Assembly: GCA_035048485.1 (NCBI GenBank)
Contig: CM068582.1
Location: 38,250,596-38,314,595, forward strand
From: Pteria penguin
Taxonomy: Eukaryota > Mollusca > Bivalvia > Pterioida > Pteriidae
Direction of reading: 5' to 3'
DNA: 64,000 bases
Shown in pieces: positions 1-12,439 of this stretch. Each line of letters begins with the position of its first letter. Within the stretch, counting starts at the first letter, position 1. The notes under the pieces were generated by a model. The model was not told the DNA's origin and searched no databases. It saw only the letters and a program-made list of their open reading frames with translations. A program made the translations under genes and the position numbers.

Positions 1-1590
1 TTACATACCGACATGCAGATCGTGTTTTTCAATGATAAAAATATTGCCATTATGTAACTTTTGAATTAAGCATTGTAAAACCATATTCACTATGATGCAT
101 TAGATTTATGCAAATAAACGAGTCCAAAAAAAAGCAAATAAACTGCTAGAAAAACATATATCTGAATTTTCATTTCTTATAGATTACAAGCAAAATTGAC
201 AGCTTGATATGATCAAAGTTAAGGGTTAATATCAAGGACATGTATAAAATGTTTCCTGACAATAAACTTGGTTAATTCATTTAAATAAGGCCACGATAAT
301 TTGTATAAAACATCATAAACCCTAAAAGTAAGATATACTATTCAAACACATGAATATGTTGTGCACTCGTGTGTAGTCGATGGGGCATATTACTTTATTT
401 GTCCATTAGGAAAAGTTAACTAAGAAGTTAATCTTCAAACATTGTTCCAAAACTCACCTATGGAAATGCATCCCGGGATTAAAATATCTTTGTTTCAGGT
501 AGATTGTAAAGAAAATGTATATCATATGGTATATCGTTGTTAGTGCCACAGTCATGTGACATCAGTTACTTTCGTATTTTACATTACATTTAACTATTCT
601 CAAGGTAATACTTTATGGTAGTACAACTTAACATGTACATTTCATTATCAATTACTTTCACAACTTCACAAAAAGGACATCTTACAGGCTGACGCTTTTT
701 ATATCCTTGCAGCTCTTTAACATTGCCTGAACAGTTACTGACTAAAGCTGCAGGACATCAGAACCATATTTCATTTCATAAGATTGTATCAAAGATAACA
801 ATTTGAACAACTAATTGGTTTTGTGAGGCTTTCATTTGTTTATAATGTAACAAAGACTTTAACTTCATTTTTATACTTTGTTGTGTCTTTTCGTTTTGCT
901 ACTAACCGTCATATATATGACTTTATCTAACTTCACATCAAAGGAAACTGAACAAGTGATTGTTGCATGTTTTGTCAGTGAGTTGGGAGTTATCTTTGCA
1001 AACAAGGAACATGATATGGCCTCTCAGCTCGACAAATTTACGACCCACTACACTTATCTGTCTGACCCTTACTGAAATATGATAAAACTGAACGCCCTTA
1101 AAAGTTTTCACTTTAAATATCATTCACTTTTTCGTAAGTGCAGTATTTACTACTGTCATCGGTTTTTACATGTGTATACCCATGCTGTGTTATCATCTGA
1201 TTTTACACAATAGAACATTGTGCAGCATTTAGTCATCTGTGTACAAAATTAAAACATTATGTAATTAATAGTCCTCACATCTTTACATATAACGATTTTA
1301 ATTTCGAAATAAATTCACTTTTTATATTTGTTACAGTATGATTTTTTATTTATTTGAATGTATGTAGAGTATAGTCACGAAGGTGTGTCAATATTAATTC
1401 TAGTACTCTTCTAAGTCGGTTTGAGATGCCATGATTTATTGAATCGAATTTAAGTGCACGAAAATATACTGTTTCTAACTTACTAGATTATGTATTGTTA
1501 CTAAGCGACCAAAATCTTTCTCTAAAATGTGTTACTTAGAAATTTCATATAGCCTAAAATATTTAATTGGCGAACAAACTTCGGTATTGT
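1..1590. other. No gene seen (AT-rich intergenic)
   Basis: No frame in this stretch reads like protein, and no tandem array or recognisable element end was seen. The few short open stretches lack domain motifs or plausible splice context. Confidence 0.5.
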
Positions 1591-3116
1591 TATAGATTCG
1601 GTAGAGGACTATGCTCGTAGATGGGCAAAATGTGAAGAAGTTGAGCTTAATACGTTGTCAGAATGGGTACAGAGTGTAAGAGGGTTAATATTCACACGCA
1701 TTAGTAATTTAAAAAGGAACATGAAGACCAGTTATCCGTCTGTCTTCAACGACCCAAGAGTCAGAGAAGAACTCGAAAGAAAACATGACAAATATGTATT
1801 AGTACCAGCTGATAAAGCCTCGATCAAAACCGGGGGGTTTTTTTGCAAGGTGTTTTATATAAATTGTCTTTTAGAGGAACTTGGCATTAACAAATTTACT
1901 GGAAATCTCACTTACACTCGCTCTACACTCTCACTAGATGAAATTATTAATAACCATAAGTCAGTGTTGAGTACCTTTAACTTATGTACTAAGGATAGTG
2001 AGTTCCAGTTACCCTATTTGGATTCCTAAATTACACAAAGATCCATATAAACATAGGTCCATTGTAGGATCCAGTAAATGCTCCATCAAACCTGTATCAG
2101 CCCTCTTTACCAAAATATTATCTGCAATTAAAGAGAAGCTTCAGACGTACTCCGATGTGATTTACTCTCATAGTGGTATAATCAGTATTGGATACTAAAA
2201 AACTCCAAAGAGTTATTGGAAAACTTAAAATCTAAAATTCTGACAACTATTAAATTCATTAAGACTTACGATTTTTCTACACTTTATACCACCATACCTC
2301 ATGATAAATTGAAAACCAGGCTCTTAGAATTATTGATAACTGTTTCTTCACCAAAAAGAGTTCACGGAGATATAAATTTATTGTTTTAGGATATCCAGTT
2401 ATACATTTTGTGAAAAACCACTCTGAATCTAAATATAAGTACTCTGAAGATGACATAAAAAAGCATACTGGACTTTCTGATTGACAATATATATGTTGTG
2501 TTTGGTGACCAGGTCTTCCAACAAACCATCGGAATCCCTATGGGGACTAAATGTGCTCCTTTGTGCCGATTTGTTCCTTTCGTCATACGAAATTGACTTT
2601 ATACAAAATCTTATAAATCAAAATAAGAAGCAATTGGCCTTATCCTTTAATTTTACATTCAGATATATTGATGATGTACTATCTATAAATAACAAAAACT
2701 TTGATGCATACGTACATACAATATATCCAAAGGAACTTGAAATTAAAGACACGACAATATCCAATTCATATGCTTCATATTTAGATCTACTTATTGATGT
2801 CGACCGAGATGGTAAACTTACTACTTCTATTTATGACATATGTGATGACTTTAATTTCCCCATTGTTAACTATCCACATACTAGTAGCAACATTCCTTTA
2901 TCACCTGTGTACGGTGTTTATGTATCCCAATTTATTCGATATGCGCGAGCGTCATCTGAGTATTGCTCTTTCAATTATCGAAGCCAATTACTATGAGAAA
3001 AGTTACTCAAACAAGGATATGAGATATCACGACTTATGTCAATATTCCGCAAATTTTACGGTGGTTATAAAGACCTTATTTGCTCATATGATGTATCGTT
3101 GTCTGACATGTTAACT
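1591..3116 (+). pseudogene. Decayed Penelope-like retroelement reverse transcriptase
   Basis: This is a relic of a reverse transcriptase that copies element RNA into DNA. Several plus-strand frames carry consecutive pieces of one RT. They are an N-terminal block ending in FVPADKAS-like residues (VLVPADKAS, about 1798), then WIPKLHKDPYKHRSIVGSSK near 2020-2080, then GIPMGTKCAPL near 2530, and the catalytic YIDD motif (FRYIDDVLSINN) near 2660-2700. A downstream block reads SNIPLSPVYGVYVSQFIRY. At least three frame changes and internal stops separate the pieces, so the copy is dead. No GIY-YIG endonuclease block was recognised downstream. The IPKLHK and IPMGT...YIDD combination is one I associate with Penelope-like elements of invertebrates. 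The RT identity is firm; the clade is less so. Confidence 0.75.
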
Positions 3117-3440
3117 TCCTTATTTCACAGTAACTAAACCATCTGTATTACCTATACTATTTAGCAGTATTCTTACTGCTAATGACATATACCTTTTTTG
3201 ACTACGGCTGTGCCGTTTCCTAATTCTGTGACAGCGAATAATACTATTTCGCTTATACTTATGGCATCACGACGGGTGTGACCGGTCGGCAGGGGATGAT
3301 TACTCTTCCATGGCACCTGATCCTACCTCTGTTTTGACAGAGGTTCGTGATTGTTTATATTATTTTTACATATGCATTGTCGTGTTTCTTCGACTTCGGA
3401 TTTCGGAACAATTTCTTGGATTTGTACATAGTGAAATGTG
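3117..3440 (+). mobile_element. 3' tail of the Penelope-like element
   Basis: Noncoding sequence following the RT remnant. The stretch around 3290-3335 (GGCAGGGGATG..., then GGCACCTGATC) has a counterpart at 31280-31320 behind the second RT fragment. This suggests both are 3' ends of the same element family. Confidence 0.5.
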
Positions 3441-3506
3441 TTATATTACAAATATATTACATTTCAAATATCCGAGTATTTGTTCAAGAGGGGGTTTTGG
3501 AGTGTC

Positions 3507-3679
<173 letters not shown>

Positions 3680-3923
3680 TTCTGGAATCTGAAAGTAATG
3701 GGATAATTATCCCATCAAATAAATTTTAATGTGATTTTCTAAAATTTCAAAGGGATATTTCTAATTATCCATTTGTTTTTTGTTTTGAATTCAAGGAATA
3801 ATAAAATGCACAACTGTAAACTCCTTATTGTTTAATAGCATTACTGTAAAAGTATTTTAACTAATGAAAAGCAAAGTATCAAATCAAGATATCCATTAAC
3901 AATGTCTTCTATTTTCCTGAAAA

Positions 3924-4194
3924 TCAGTCTGGTTTTTTTTTATTTCTCCAGTCTTTTAAAGCACCATTAAATTCAAATTCTCCTGAATCTTCCTCTTCAA
4001 TTATCACCGTCATCAGTTCTGAGCAATGGTCATTTTGGTTCCTTAAGTGCCGATTCACAATCGTCTTCATCTTTATTAATGATGATGTTATTATTCATTT
4101 CAGATTCAGTTTCATTCTTATTTGAATTGTCAATGAATTTAAAAAGTTTAAGTTGCCCCTTACCGGGCTCCGGTAGTTTTCTTTTTTTAGGCAT
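3924..4194 (-). pseudogene. Frameshifted N-terminal fragment, transposase/hAT-like
   Basis: Minus-strand frame starting MPKKRKLPEPGKGQLKLFKF, followed by an acidic Asn/Asp/Glu-rich stretch. It is broken by a single-base shift at about 4032-4038 (an A run before TGACC). Past the break, the neighbouring frame continues in the same style (VIIEEEDSGEFEF, then KDWRNKKKPD) to a stop at 3924. The opening lysine-rich segment plus LxLFKF resembles the N-termini of hAT-type transposases and their domesticated relatives. That comparison is weak, and no BED finger or catalytic core is present. It could also be a first exon of an unrelated gene with an assembly error. Confidence 0.35.
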
Positions 4195-4566
4195 AATTGT
4201 GGCTACGGACGCTTTTAAGCCATAGTTAACATGACGCTCAATTACCAATAGCTATTCTAAAACGATCTTTCAAACGCCAGAATGATCGTGATTCGTAACA
4301 CAGCTGAAGACAGTTCGAACAATATTTATTCATTGCAAATCTCGTGACAAATATCGATGGGATGTTTGGCCCAGTCTGAGAATTTTAATGGGAATTTAAC
4401 GAAAATAAAGCGCTAATATCACAATATCGCGGCCCATCGCGGCAAAATTATCCCTGTTAAAGTTACACTGCCCTTGTCATGCTTTATTCTCTTGAACATA
4501 AAAGATATATCTGTCATCTCCTATTACTATAGAGAGCAGAGTTATGACCTTTCTTGCTGATTGGTG

Positions 4567-4845
4567 TATAGTCAAAACGGCCCTAAAATAAAACGGCCCA
4601 CACGAAAATAGGAATAATTTTATGTTAAAGGCAATTTATTTTAAAATGTCAAATTATTTGACCCTCTTACTGTGTGTATCAAGTATAATTTAAACACTAG
4701 GTGAAAAAATCTATTTTGAAATCAAAGTTATATCCATTGTCAAAATACTACAAAGTTCGGCCGGTGTGGTAAAAGATAGGCCGTTTTGGTGTTTGGCCGT
4801 TCTGGTGTGGACCGTTTTTTTTTTCCTTGGGCCGTTTTGCCTATA
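4567..4845. mobile_element. MITE-like element with terminal inverted repeats
   Basis: The left end reads TATAGTCAAAACGGCCC. The right end, read on the other strand, is TATAGGCAAAACGGCCC. Similarity continues inward (AAAACGG.CCACAC on both sides), giving arms of roughly 35-40 bp around a ~280-bp noncoding element. CGGCC motifs recur inside. No transposase frame is present, so this is a non-autonomous DNA transposon if mobile at all. Superfamily is undetermined. Confidence 0.65.
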
Positions 4846-4859
4846 AGCTAATTTGACAC

Positions 4860-6625
4860 TCGGGCTAGTTGATTTCTCTGTCACCACCGGACAACAGCAG
4901 TAAATTCTATTAATTAGCACAGGCGAAGCGATAAGACAATGGTTAATACACAGCACTATACCAATGTTTATGTATGACGCTTGAATTAGAAACATGCTTC
5001 AATCGGCAAAAATAGACATAGGGAAACCCCTCGCATACACATGTACACAAATATTAGACCAGTTGGCAATACCATTCCTGCCTAGATCTTAAAATATCTA
5101 GACAGTGGCCATAACGAGACTGACTGATGTTCAAATTATCGGTTATTTTTATACCACTGGATTTCGTTTTGTTTTATTCATTTAGCCTTAATTATATATA
5201 TAAATCAACAATTATTGACAATTAATTCCATTCTCAACGCCAGGAACGTTTATATCTAAATTTAGATATATACGTCCCAGTCGACGCTAAACATCACGCG
5301 CCTCTCATAAATTACATTAAATGCTGTACAATACTGCTGTGTATGTATCCTTCGGCATTAAGCCCGACTAATAATAATATAAACATAAATTTTAGATATG
5401 TTTTATTGTACTGCCTGTATAATGAGTGGGAGAGTGGGCCCGTAAATGGTTAAACACACCAATTGAATCACGACTGTCATTTTAATGGATCGCCTTGAGA
5501 CGGTACAGTAATTGTATTACAAGTGAATATATTTCTGATGCTTTTGACGTGCTTATTCTTATTTGTAGTGATCATCTCGATCTACATAAATATGGGACTT
5601 CTGCTTTTATTTATTTTTATTTATTTTTCCGCACGTACTTCTAATTTAAACAGCTTAAATGCAAGAAATTCACTGTTTCTAAAGTTGAAGATTTAGAACT
5701 AAGAAAATATCTATTCTGTAATATTCTAAAAATGTTAATCGCCAATTCTCCACATTAAGCGCACCAGATGTGCATTTGTTATTTAGTCTTCGCCAGTGAG
5801 ACAAACATCAAACATATTATGTCATTATTTTTGCTTTAACTGCAATCATAGGACAGGTAATGTCACGCTGACGTACAAACATCACTACATTCTCATGCCT
5901 TATTATGTCACATTGCATATAAACACTGGGAGATAGGAGAATGTCAAATCTCTTTCATATACATATCTTCCTTGTCAAAACTACATATCTAAAGTAATCT
6001 TTTTGTCCATTGCATTAGTGAAAATAAGATGCTGTCAATCGGTTCAGACCAGTTAAAGAAAAAGTAAGGCCAGGTGGCATTAATCTACATGTAAATTTTC
6101 TATACAGAAAAGTTACAATTAGTAAATACCATGCAAACAGCTGTCAGCATATTTTAAGATATTAAGATATTTCTTTACGTCATACTTCAAGAACCAAAAA
6201 CTGCACTGGCTAACCTTTTCACATTTTCAGAGATATAAGTTGAGTCACAAAAGTGAAGGTCACATTTGGGCTCTAGGGCAATGATATGTATGGTTGATTG
6301 GGATTGGGATTTAAAGGTAATACAAAGACATTTCAATGTCTTCTGTCTCCAGTATGTTTTATGAAGGCTGAATCATCCAGACGTTTTAACTGCATCTCCT
6401 GTACAGAAAAATTGTGTGGATGATAATGTGCAAGGTAAATTCACGATATATGTAGAACTATTTGTGTGAATAAATATATTAACAGACAAATACTAATTCA
6501 TGCTTTTATGTATTCCTTTATTATTTCGATTAAATCAATAGATTTTATCAGTTTCATTTTGGTCTTTTTTATACATAAGTTGTGGCAATATGCATATGGT
6601 GCAATAAAATAATGGTGGCAAGGAT
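4860..6625. other. No gene seen
   Basis: AT-rich sequence without a coding-like frame, tandem array or recognised element. Confidence 0.45.
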
Positions 6626-6628
6626 ACT

Positions 6629-6778
6629 TTTATATTCGTTACAATCTACCTTATATTCGTTATAACCTACCTTATATTCGTTATAACCTACCTTATATTC
6701 GTTATAATCTACCTTATATTCGTTATAACCTACCTTATATTCGTTATAACATATCTTATATTCCTTATAACATACCTT
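6629..6778. repeat. 21-bp minisatellite, ~7 copies
   Basis: Head-to-tail copies of a 21-bp unit built on TTATATTCGTTATAACCTAC. Middle copies are nearly identical, and the last two drift (TTATATTCCTTATAACATAC). The unit contains a short dyad around GTTATAAC. Confidence 0.95.
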
Positions 6779-7347
6779 AAATTCATGCTTACTTTTCTGT
6801 AAAGTATAAATATTTTCGTCTGACTGCGTTTAAAACATAAATTTATGTTTTTCACGAATCAGTGTTATGGGCACTCAAATATCTTAATATGGATAAATCT
6901 TACATCTTTAAATCAATAAACGTTTGTCCGTATTTAAGCTCAAAAATATATATAAACAGTTCTCTTAAAAGATCCAATCGGTGTATCAGATTTTAAATGT
7001 TCTGTAACATCGAAATGTTCCGCAGGTGCAGTAAAATATTTCTCCACATGTCACAGCATCGTACTACTACATTGGACGAAAGTAATCATTACTGATCCTT
7101 TTTATCTTACTTTGTGATGTTTTTCTTTGATTATTCAATTTATTTCCTATCGACAAAATTCAGTCTGATTACTTTAGCATTTTTGGTCGTTTTTGTATCT
7201 ACGTGAAGAACTCTATGGAACACTATCTGATAAATTTAAACAAGAGGGAAAAAAGATTTAAAAATATAGCTTTTTCTAATTTATGTTCGCAGCGGATGAT
7301 GTCGTATAAGCTGTACAAATCTTATGCATGCCATTGTTTCAATATAT

Positions 7348-7647
<300 letters not shown>

Positions 7648-7649
7648 CA

Positions 7650-8850
7650 TGCGCCCAATATAACAATCTCTTTCTTGTCATGCGGCAGTAATAATTTGGT
7701 GTATCTTCTTCATGAGCATCTTTTAATATAGTATTTATTGAAACAGCATAAGGTATGCTTTTCACAACTTTTATTCTAGTTTTTTTTTATATCAATCGTT
7801 GTCATAAACTTTATGTCTCGATCTTAATATCCACTTAACGGTCAAAGAAATCCAGATTATTATAAAAGTGTTTACAAATTAGTGTCAAATAGATGGGGAT
7901 AAATGCATTTGATCCATCCGTATTTTGTCAGTCTGGTCAGTGGCTTGTATCATATACTCTGGCTTTCAAAGGATCAAAGGTGATAAGAAGAAACATTTCT
8001 GACATTAATTTGAAGATAAAAATTTGCGAGGTGCGAAACAGATTTGATACTTCGCATCATTTTCGCATATCTTGTCAATTATGGTTCATTAACGAAAAAA
8101 CCGGTGTTATCGATACAATTATCAAACTTCAACAATTTAAGTAAAAGCATTTGAATTTTCAATAACGTTTATTTAAGTTAGAACGGTTCGGTGAACATTA
8201 ATGGCATAACACACGGTTAAATGAAGCAATCAAGGCGTCGATTGGATTCAGGTGATCTGAACATCTGTACAGCGTTGGTATTTTATTTATTTGTGGTCTA
8301 TACATTTCGAACGCAAATAAATTATGGCAACATTTCTATTTCTTATCATGTTTTCTAAAATGATTGTTCTTATGGTTGTTCAAATACGGAAACCCAAATC
8401 CGCAATATTTCTTCTTAGTTATACAAAACACAATATTCCTTAAAAATATACGATAAGTAATATGAAAGCAAATTGATTTAAACACATATTATGGACATTG
8501 TAAAATACATTATCTGGTGCAATGTCTCTGTGACGCTTTAACAACCATACCAATGTTGACATGTATGAATCTTTTGGATACATAAAGAAATAAATAGTAA
8601 AATACAAGATATCTGCAACTAAAGCTCTTGGTAAAGCGGGAGATACCATCTCCTGCTGATATTACTCATCCCACGTAAACCTACGAGTAAGATGTTGCAG
8701 TACGTAGTAAATACATCGAACTATTTGTCAGTGTGCCTTATATCAACATTTAAAAGAAAAAAGAGGAGTTACTGGCTCAGTTATGTGGCAGAAGTCACCA
8801 TGGAGCTATACAATAAATGAATATAAATAATATATAATTAATACCGGGAA
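7650..8850. other. No gene seen; 3' flank of the zinc-finger gene
   Basis: No coding-like frame and no clear repeat. It lies downstream of the minus-strand zinc-finger gene. Confidence 0.4.
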
Positions 8851-8853
8851 CGT

Positions 8854-8859
8854 TTTATT
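8854..8859 (-). other. Candidate polyadenylation signal
   Basis: AATAAA on the minus strand about 110 bp past the stop codon of the MECOM-like gene. The position is plausible for its 3' end. Other AATAAA words occur in this AT-rich DNA, so this is a candidate only. Confidence 0.35.
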
Positions 8860-8970
8860 ATGGTTATATCAATGATATACATGTATTTAATATTCTGAGA
8901 CTTAGTCCTCCAAATACAAAGGCGAGAGACAAGTGTTCATGCTAAACCCTACGATGTATCCTTATATTTA

Positions 8971-9315
<345 letters not shown>

Positions 9316-9640
9316 TCAAGATAGCTTTGCTAAAATAAGCATGCATACAGATATCCTTTTTATCTACACTAAAGTCATACACAAGGTATCAAACTGTAGA
9401 AATCGAGAAAAAACAATTCAAAATAGAACTAAGCAATGAAAGAAAAGTACCATCTCACTTTTGTCGTTTATTTCCATTTAGAACCAGTAGATTGTTTGAA
9501 TGCTTGAATGACGTTAAATATAAAGTCGAATAATATTTCATACAAAAATAGTAGTTTATTGTAATAATGTTTACAGTGTCACGTAAATATTCGTCTTCTA
9601 ATAGAACTGACCATTGATGCAATATATGTAACTTTAAGTC

Positions 9641-10182
9641 GTGGCCCTATTTTGATGATAGGGCCACAATTCCTTACGTTGCGTAATCTTGATATTTTAA
9701 TTAACGGAATGACCGGCACGATTCTACGCATTTCGACACCAAATGGAGCAAACATCAAACATGTATATAAAAATTAAGCAAACGCTCGGTCTGCTATAAA
9801 AACTTACCTCCGATCTCTCGGCTGAATGCTCTAAACATATTTTCCACCAACCTGTGTCAAATTGGCCGGTTTGTTTATATTAATTCTAAGTCATCCACAC
9901 GTTTGATTCTGCCCATCACGATATGCAATTACTCAAACGTGTGGATTATTCAGACGACATATAATCAAACAGGAAATCTGACACATGTTGGTGGAAAATG
10001 TGTTTAGAGCATTCAGACAACAGATCGGGGATCAGTTTTTATTGCCAAGCGTTTGCTTAATGTTTGTATTATGTTTGATATTTGCCTCATTTTATGTCCA
10101 TATGCGGAGAATCCTGCGTTTATCAAAATTGCAAGTTTACGCAACATAAGGTGTTGTGGCCCTATCATCAAATTAGGGTCGC
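9641..10182. repeat. Long intronic inverted repeat (fold-back), ~540 bp
   Basis: The left arm (9641-9906) and right arm (9933-10182) are imperfect reverse complements over roughly 250-265 bp, with a spacer of only ~26 bp. Matched blocks include ATGCTCTAAACA, TTTTCCACCAAC, CCACACGTTTGA and TGATGATAGGGCCACAA. The outer end of the left arm also forms a local hairpin (GTGGCCCTA...TAGGGCCAC). It fills most of the last intron of the MECOM-like gene and stops about 24 bp from the splice donor. It is either a fold-back DNA element or an inverted duplication. The transcript would form long double-stranded RNA. Confidence 0.85.
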
Positions 10183-10206
10183 GTCTTGTGGCCACAATAT
10201 GTATAC

Positions 10207-11445
10207 CTTTCCGCAGAATCTACAACTGTATCTTTCTTTCATCCTAAAATGACTATCCATACGAAATCGTTCATGGGCCCTTCCAAAATTCAGAAGATTT
10301 GAGAAAGATGAAGACTCATCTCTGCATAAATCTAAAGAGCTCAGTCTTGGAGATATAAATGCAGAGTTACTACTTGGAAGGCTTATACCTTTATCCGATG
10401 AACTGTTGCCACAAAATGAGTGAGGAGTGTTAGATGATTCGGAAAAGGTATGATCTGGAAATTTAATCGATCCAAATATATGAGTTTTCCTTGATAAGCC
10501 ATGGCTTGGAATGTGTGTTGTTTTGCTTTGAGACAGATCTAAAGGTTTGTCCAATGTTTCCATGTTTATGTTGCTTTCAATCATAGTTGATGTTTCTAAT
10601 GTATTATTTATATCAATTTGCTGGTTATGGTTTTGCTTGGAAGTGTCATTATTTTGTTCTTTGTATGAAGACTTGTTCATGCCAGTCTCGTTGTTTGTGT
10701 CTTCAGCTTCAGATTCTGACTGCATAATGCTATTGTCGCTATGGTAATTTGGTGGGGAATCTTCCACATCCGACTCAATAGAGTTTTTTCTTCTCTTCTC
10801 CAAAAATGTGCTTTCCTGATGAATAACAGGAGGGAGGGACTGATACCTTCCTATAAGTGAAGGATACATTTGAAACAGTGTCATTGGATCCAGTAATGAG
10901 TAAGGATTTACGGAAGGGCTGTCTTTTAATAAGGAATATTGCGAACTAAGATAGGGATGCAGCATAAGTGGAGCACGATTCATGCTTACGACTTCTGGTG
11001 TAAAAACACGCGGGAAAGTGACATCCAAATTCCCGCTTTCATTCTCTGAGAAAACGTTATTAGTGTGAATGTTATTTTGGAAAGCATTTTCGCAAAATCT
11101 TTTATGTTTGCTGAGTGACGTAACTGTAGAGAATACTTGTCCACAATCATTACATTTAATCTGTTGGCGGCAATCTGCATGCATTCTTTTATGTCGGCAT
11201 AAATTTGAGAATTGGGTATATGCCTTCAAACAAACTTCACATTGGAAAGGTTTGACTGAGCTGTGGATATGTTGATGTTGTTTCAATCCGCTAGAAGTCG
11301 CAAACGTTTTGCCGCATTCCTTACAAGCGTGGCTTCTTGCACCAACATGATGAGCCCGAATATGGCGCTGCAGGTTGCTTGGATCAGTAAATATTTTATC
11401 ACAATTTTCACAGTAATATTTACGTCCGTCGAACTCGTGATATAT
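10207..11445 (-). CDS. MECOM/PRDM16-like zinc-finger factor, central exon
   Basis: A large internal exon of 413 codons, phase 0 at both ends. The acceptor is TTACAG at 11446 and the donor AAG|GTATAC at 10207/10206. The upstream in-frame ATG at 11467-11469 lies in the intron and is not a start. It encodes four adjacent fingers: [57 protein letters not shown] and a C2HC finger ending SKHKRFC. This is the diagnostic order of the EVI1/PRDM16/hamlet N-terminal cluster. A long Ser/Asn/Glu-rich linker follows. It holds the CtBP corepressor motif PLDLS (10531-10545) and a conserved SRKTHIFG block just after it. The exon ends inside the first C-terminal finger (YSCRFCGK). No PR/SET domain or finger 1-3 equivalent was recognised in the window, so they are further upstream or absent, as in egl-43-like forms. 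Confidence 0.93.
10531..10545 (-). other. PLDLS CtBP-binding motif in the MECOM-like protein
   Basis: The peptide DKPLDLSQ sits in the linker between the two finger clusters, where EVI1 and PRDM16 carry PFDLT and PLDLS. That motif recruits the CtBP corepressor in those proteins. Only the single PLDLS form was seen here. Confidence 0.85.
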
Positions 11446-11573
11446 CTGTAATAGATATTCTGATTTCAAGATATATATCTATATATATAAGCACAAAAAG
11501 GAAATATCCCAAAACGTTATCTATTCAAGATTGACAATATAGGTCAAATATAAAATCTTAACTGCATTAATCC

Positions 11574-11852
11574 AATGATAAATTGTCAAATTTTCGAGGC
11601 GATCTACCCCTTCTACTGGACACAATAATTACAAACACATACAGAGACAAATACAAACAAATAAGCTATATACAAAAGCTAAACTTAGTGAAACAAAAAA
11701 TTACTATATTATTGCGAGCACAGAAAGAATATCATTATTTGTAACGTCAACACGTAAACATTTTATTCCCATATCAATTTCTTATTCCACTTAGTGCCTT
11801 GTATTTAGCCTATTAAAGGGGCAGATCGCCTCGAAATTTTGACAACTCATTT
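11574..11852. repeat. Inverted-repeat element, ~280 bp
   Basis: AATTGTCAAATTTTCGAGGC followed by GATCTACCCC (from ~11580) returns as its reverse complement at ~11815-11850 (GGGGCAGATCGCC, then TCGAAATTTTGACAA). The arms are about 35 bp with a few mismatches and enclose ~200 bp of AT-rich noncoding DNA. Weaker matching may extend outward. It is MITE-like and sits in the intron upstream of the zinc-finger exon. Confidence 0.65.
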
Positions 11853-12338
11853 TTAAACGTCCTCGTACTTGTAAAATTTGATTTTATATTCAATGAATAA
11901 ACTTTTAATATATAATATAAAATTGATCTTTAATCTCAAAACGTTATACATTGTCAAACACAAAATCGAATGTTTATTTCAGATGTCTTTCCCATACTTT
12001 TAATTAGATTTCTAGGTAGTTTTCAACAATTTTTTAAACATATACAAAATGGAAGCATTAAATCCCTGAAATATCGTGACGCAATTCGGAAATCGAATAC
12101 GCCTAGTCTGAATCGCAAATCAAGTGCTTCAACACTACATCAAATCGGCTCTTTAAAAAGGATATAAAAGTTAACATCGCTATTTATAACAATATTCTAT
12201 TGATCAATTAAGCTTTATCCAAGATTTCAGTTACTTTTAACAAAAACAGAATTCTTGTTGACCGCATGATTCTGTATCATTCTCACAATATGGTTCCATT
12301 AAAACTTACAAACAGTATATTCAATATTACTCTAATAC

Positions 12339-12434
12339 CTTTCTTGTGTTATCTTTTATTTTCCAGTCCAATCCTGGAGCTCCTTCCATCTTGACTTTGT
12401 CCTCCTTTGTCATATCTGAATACCTCGTCGATTC
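12339..12434 (-). CDS. Candidate 32-codon exon upstream of the zinc-finger exon
   Basis: A minus-strand open segment between a pyrimidine-rich acceptor (TTTTTTCTGCCAAG) and a donor (AAG|GTATTA). It is phase 0 at both ends, so it can splice in frame to the MECOM-like exon at 11445. The peptide includes SDMTKEDKVKMEGAPGLDWK, a hydrophilic composition typical of coding sequence. I do not recognise the family. Another reading frame is also open here, so the exon is a proposal. Confidence 0.35.
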
Positions 12435-12439
12435 CTTGG

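Noticed and set aside
4711..4995. 94-codon minus-strand frame
   Set aside because: It crosses the right end of the inverted-repeat element at 4567-4845. Its Lys-rich part is that element's poly-T run.
7893..8144. Possible 83-codon gene on the plus strand
   Set aside because: No homology pattern, no splice partner and no repeat support. Consistent with a chance open frame.
11467..11469. Start codon for the MECOM-like protein
   Set aside because: The ATG lies upstream of a good splice acceptor (TTACAG at 11446), and homology begins just after that acceptor.
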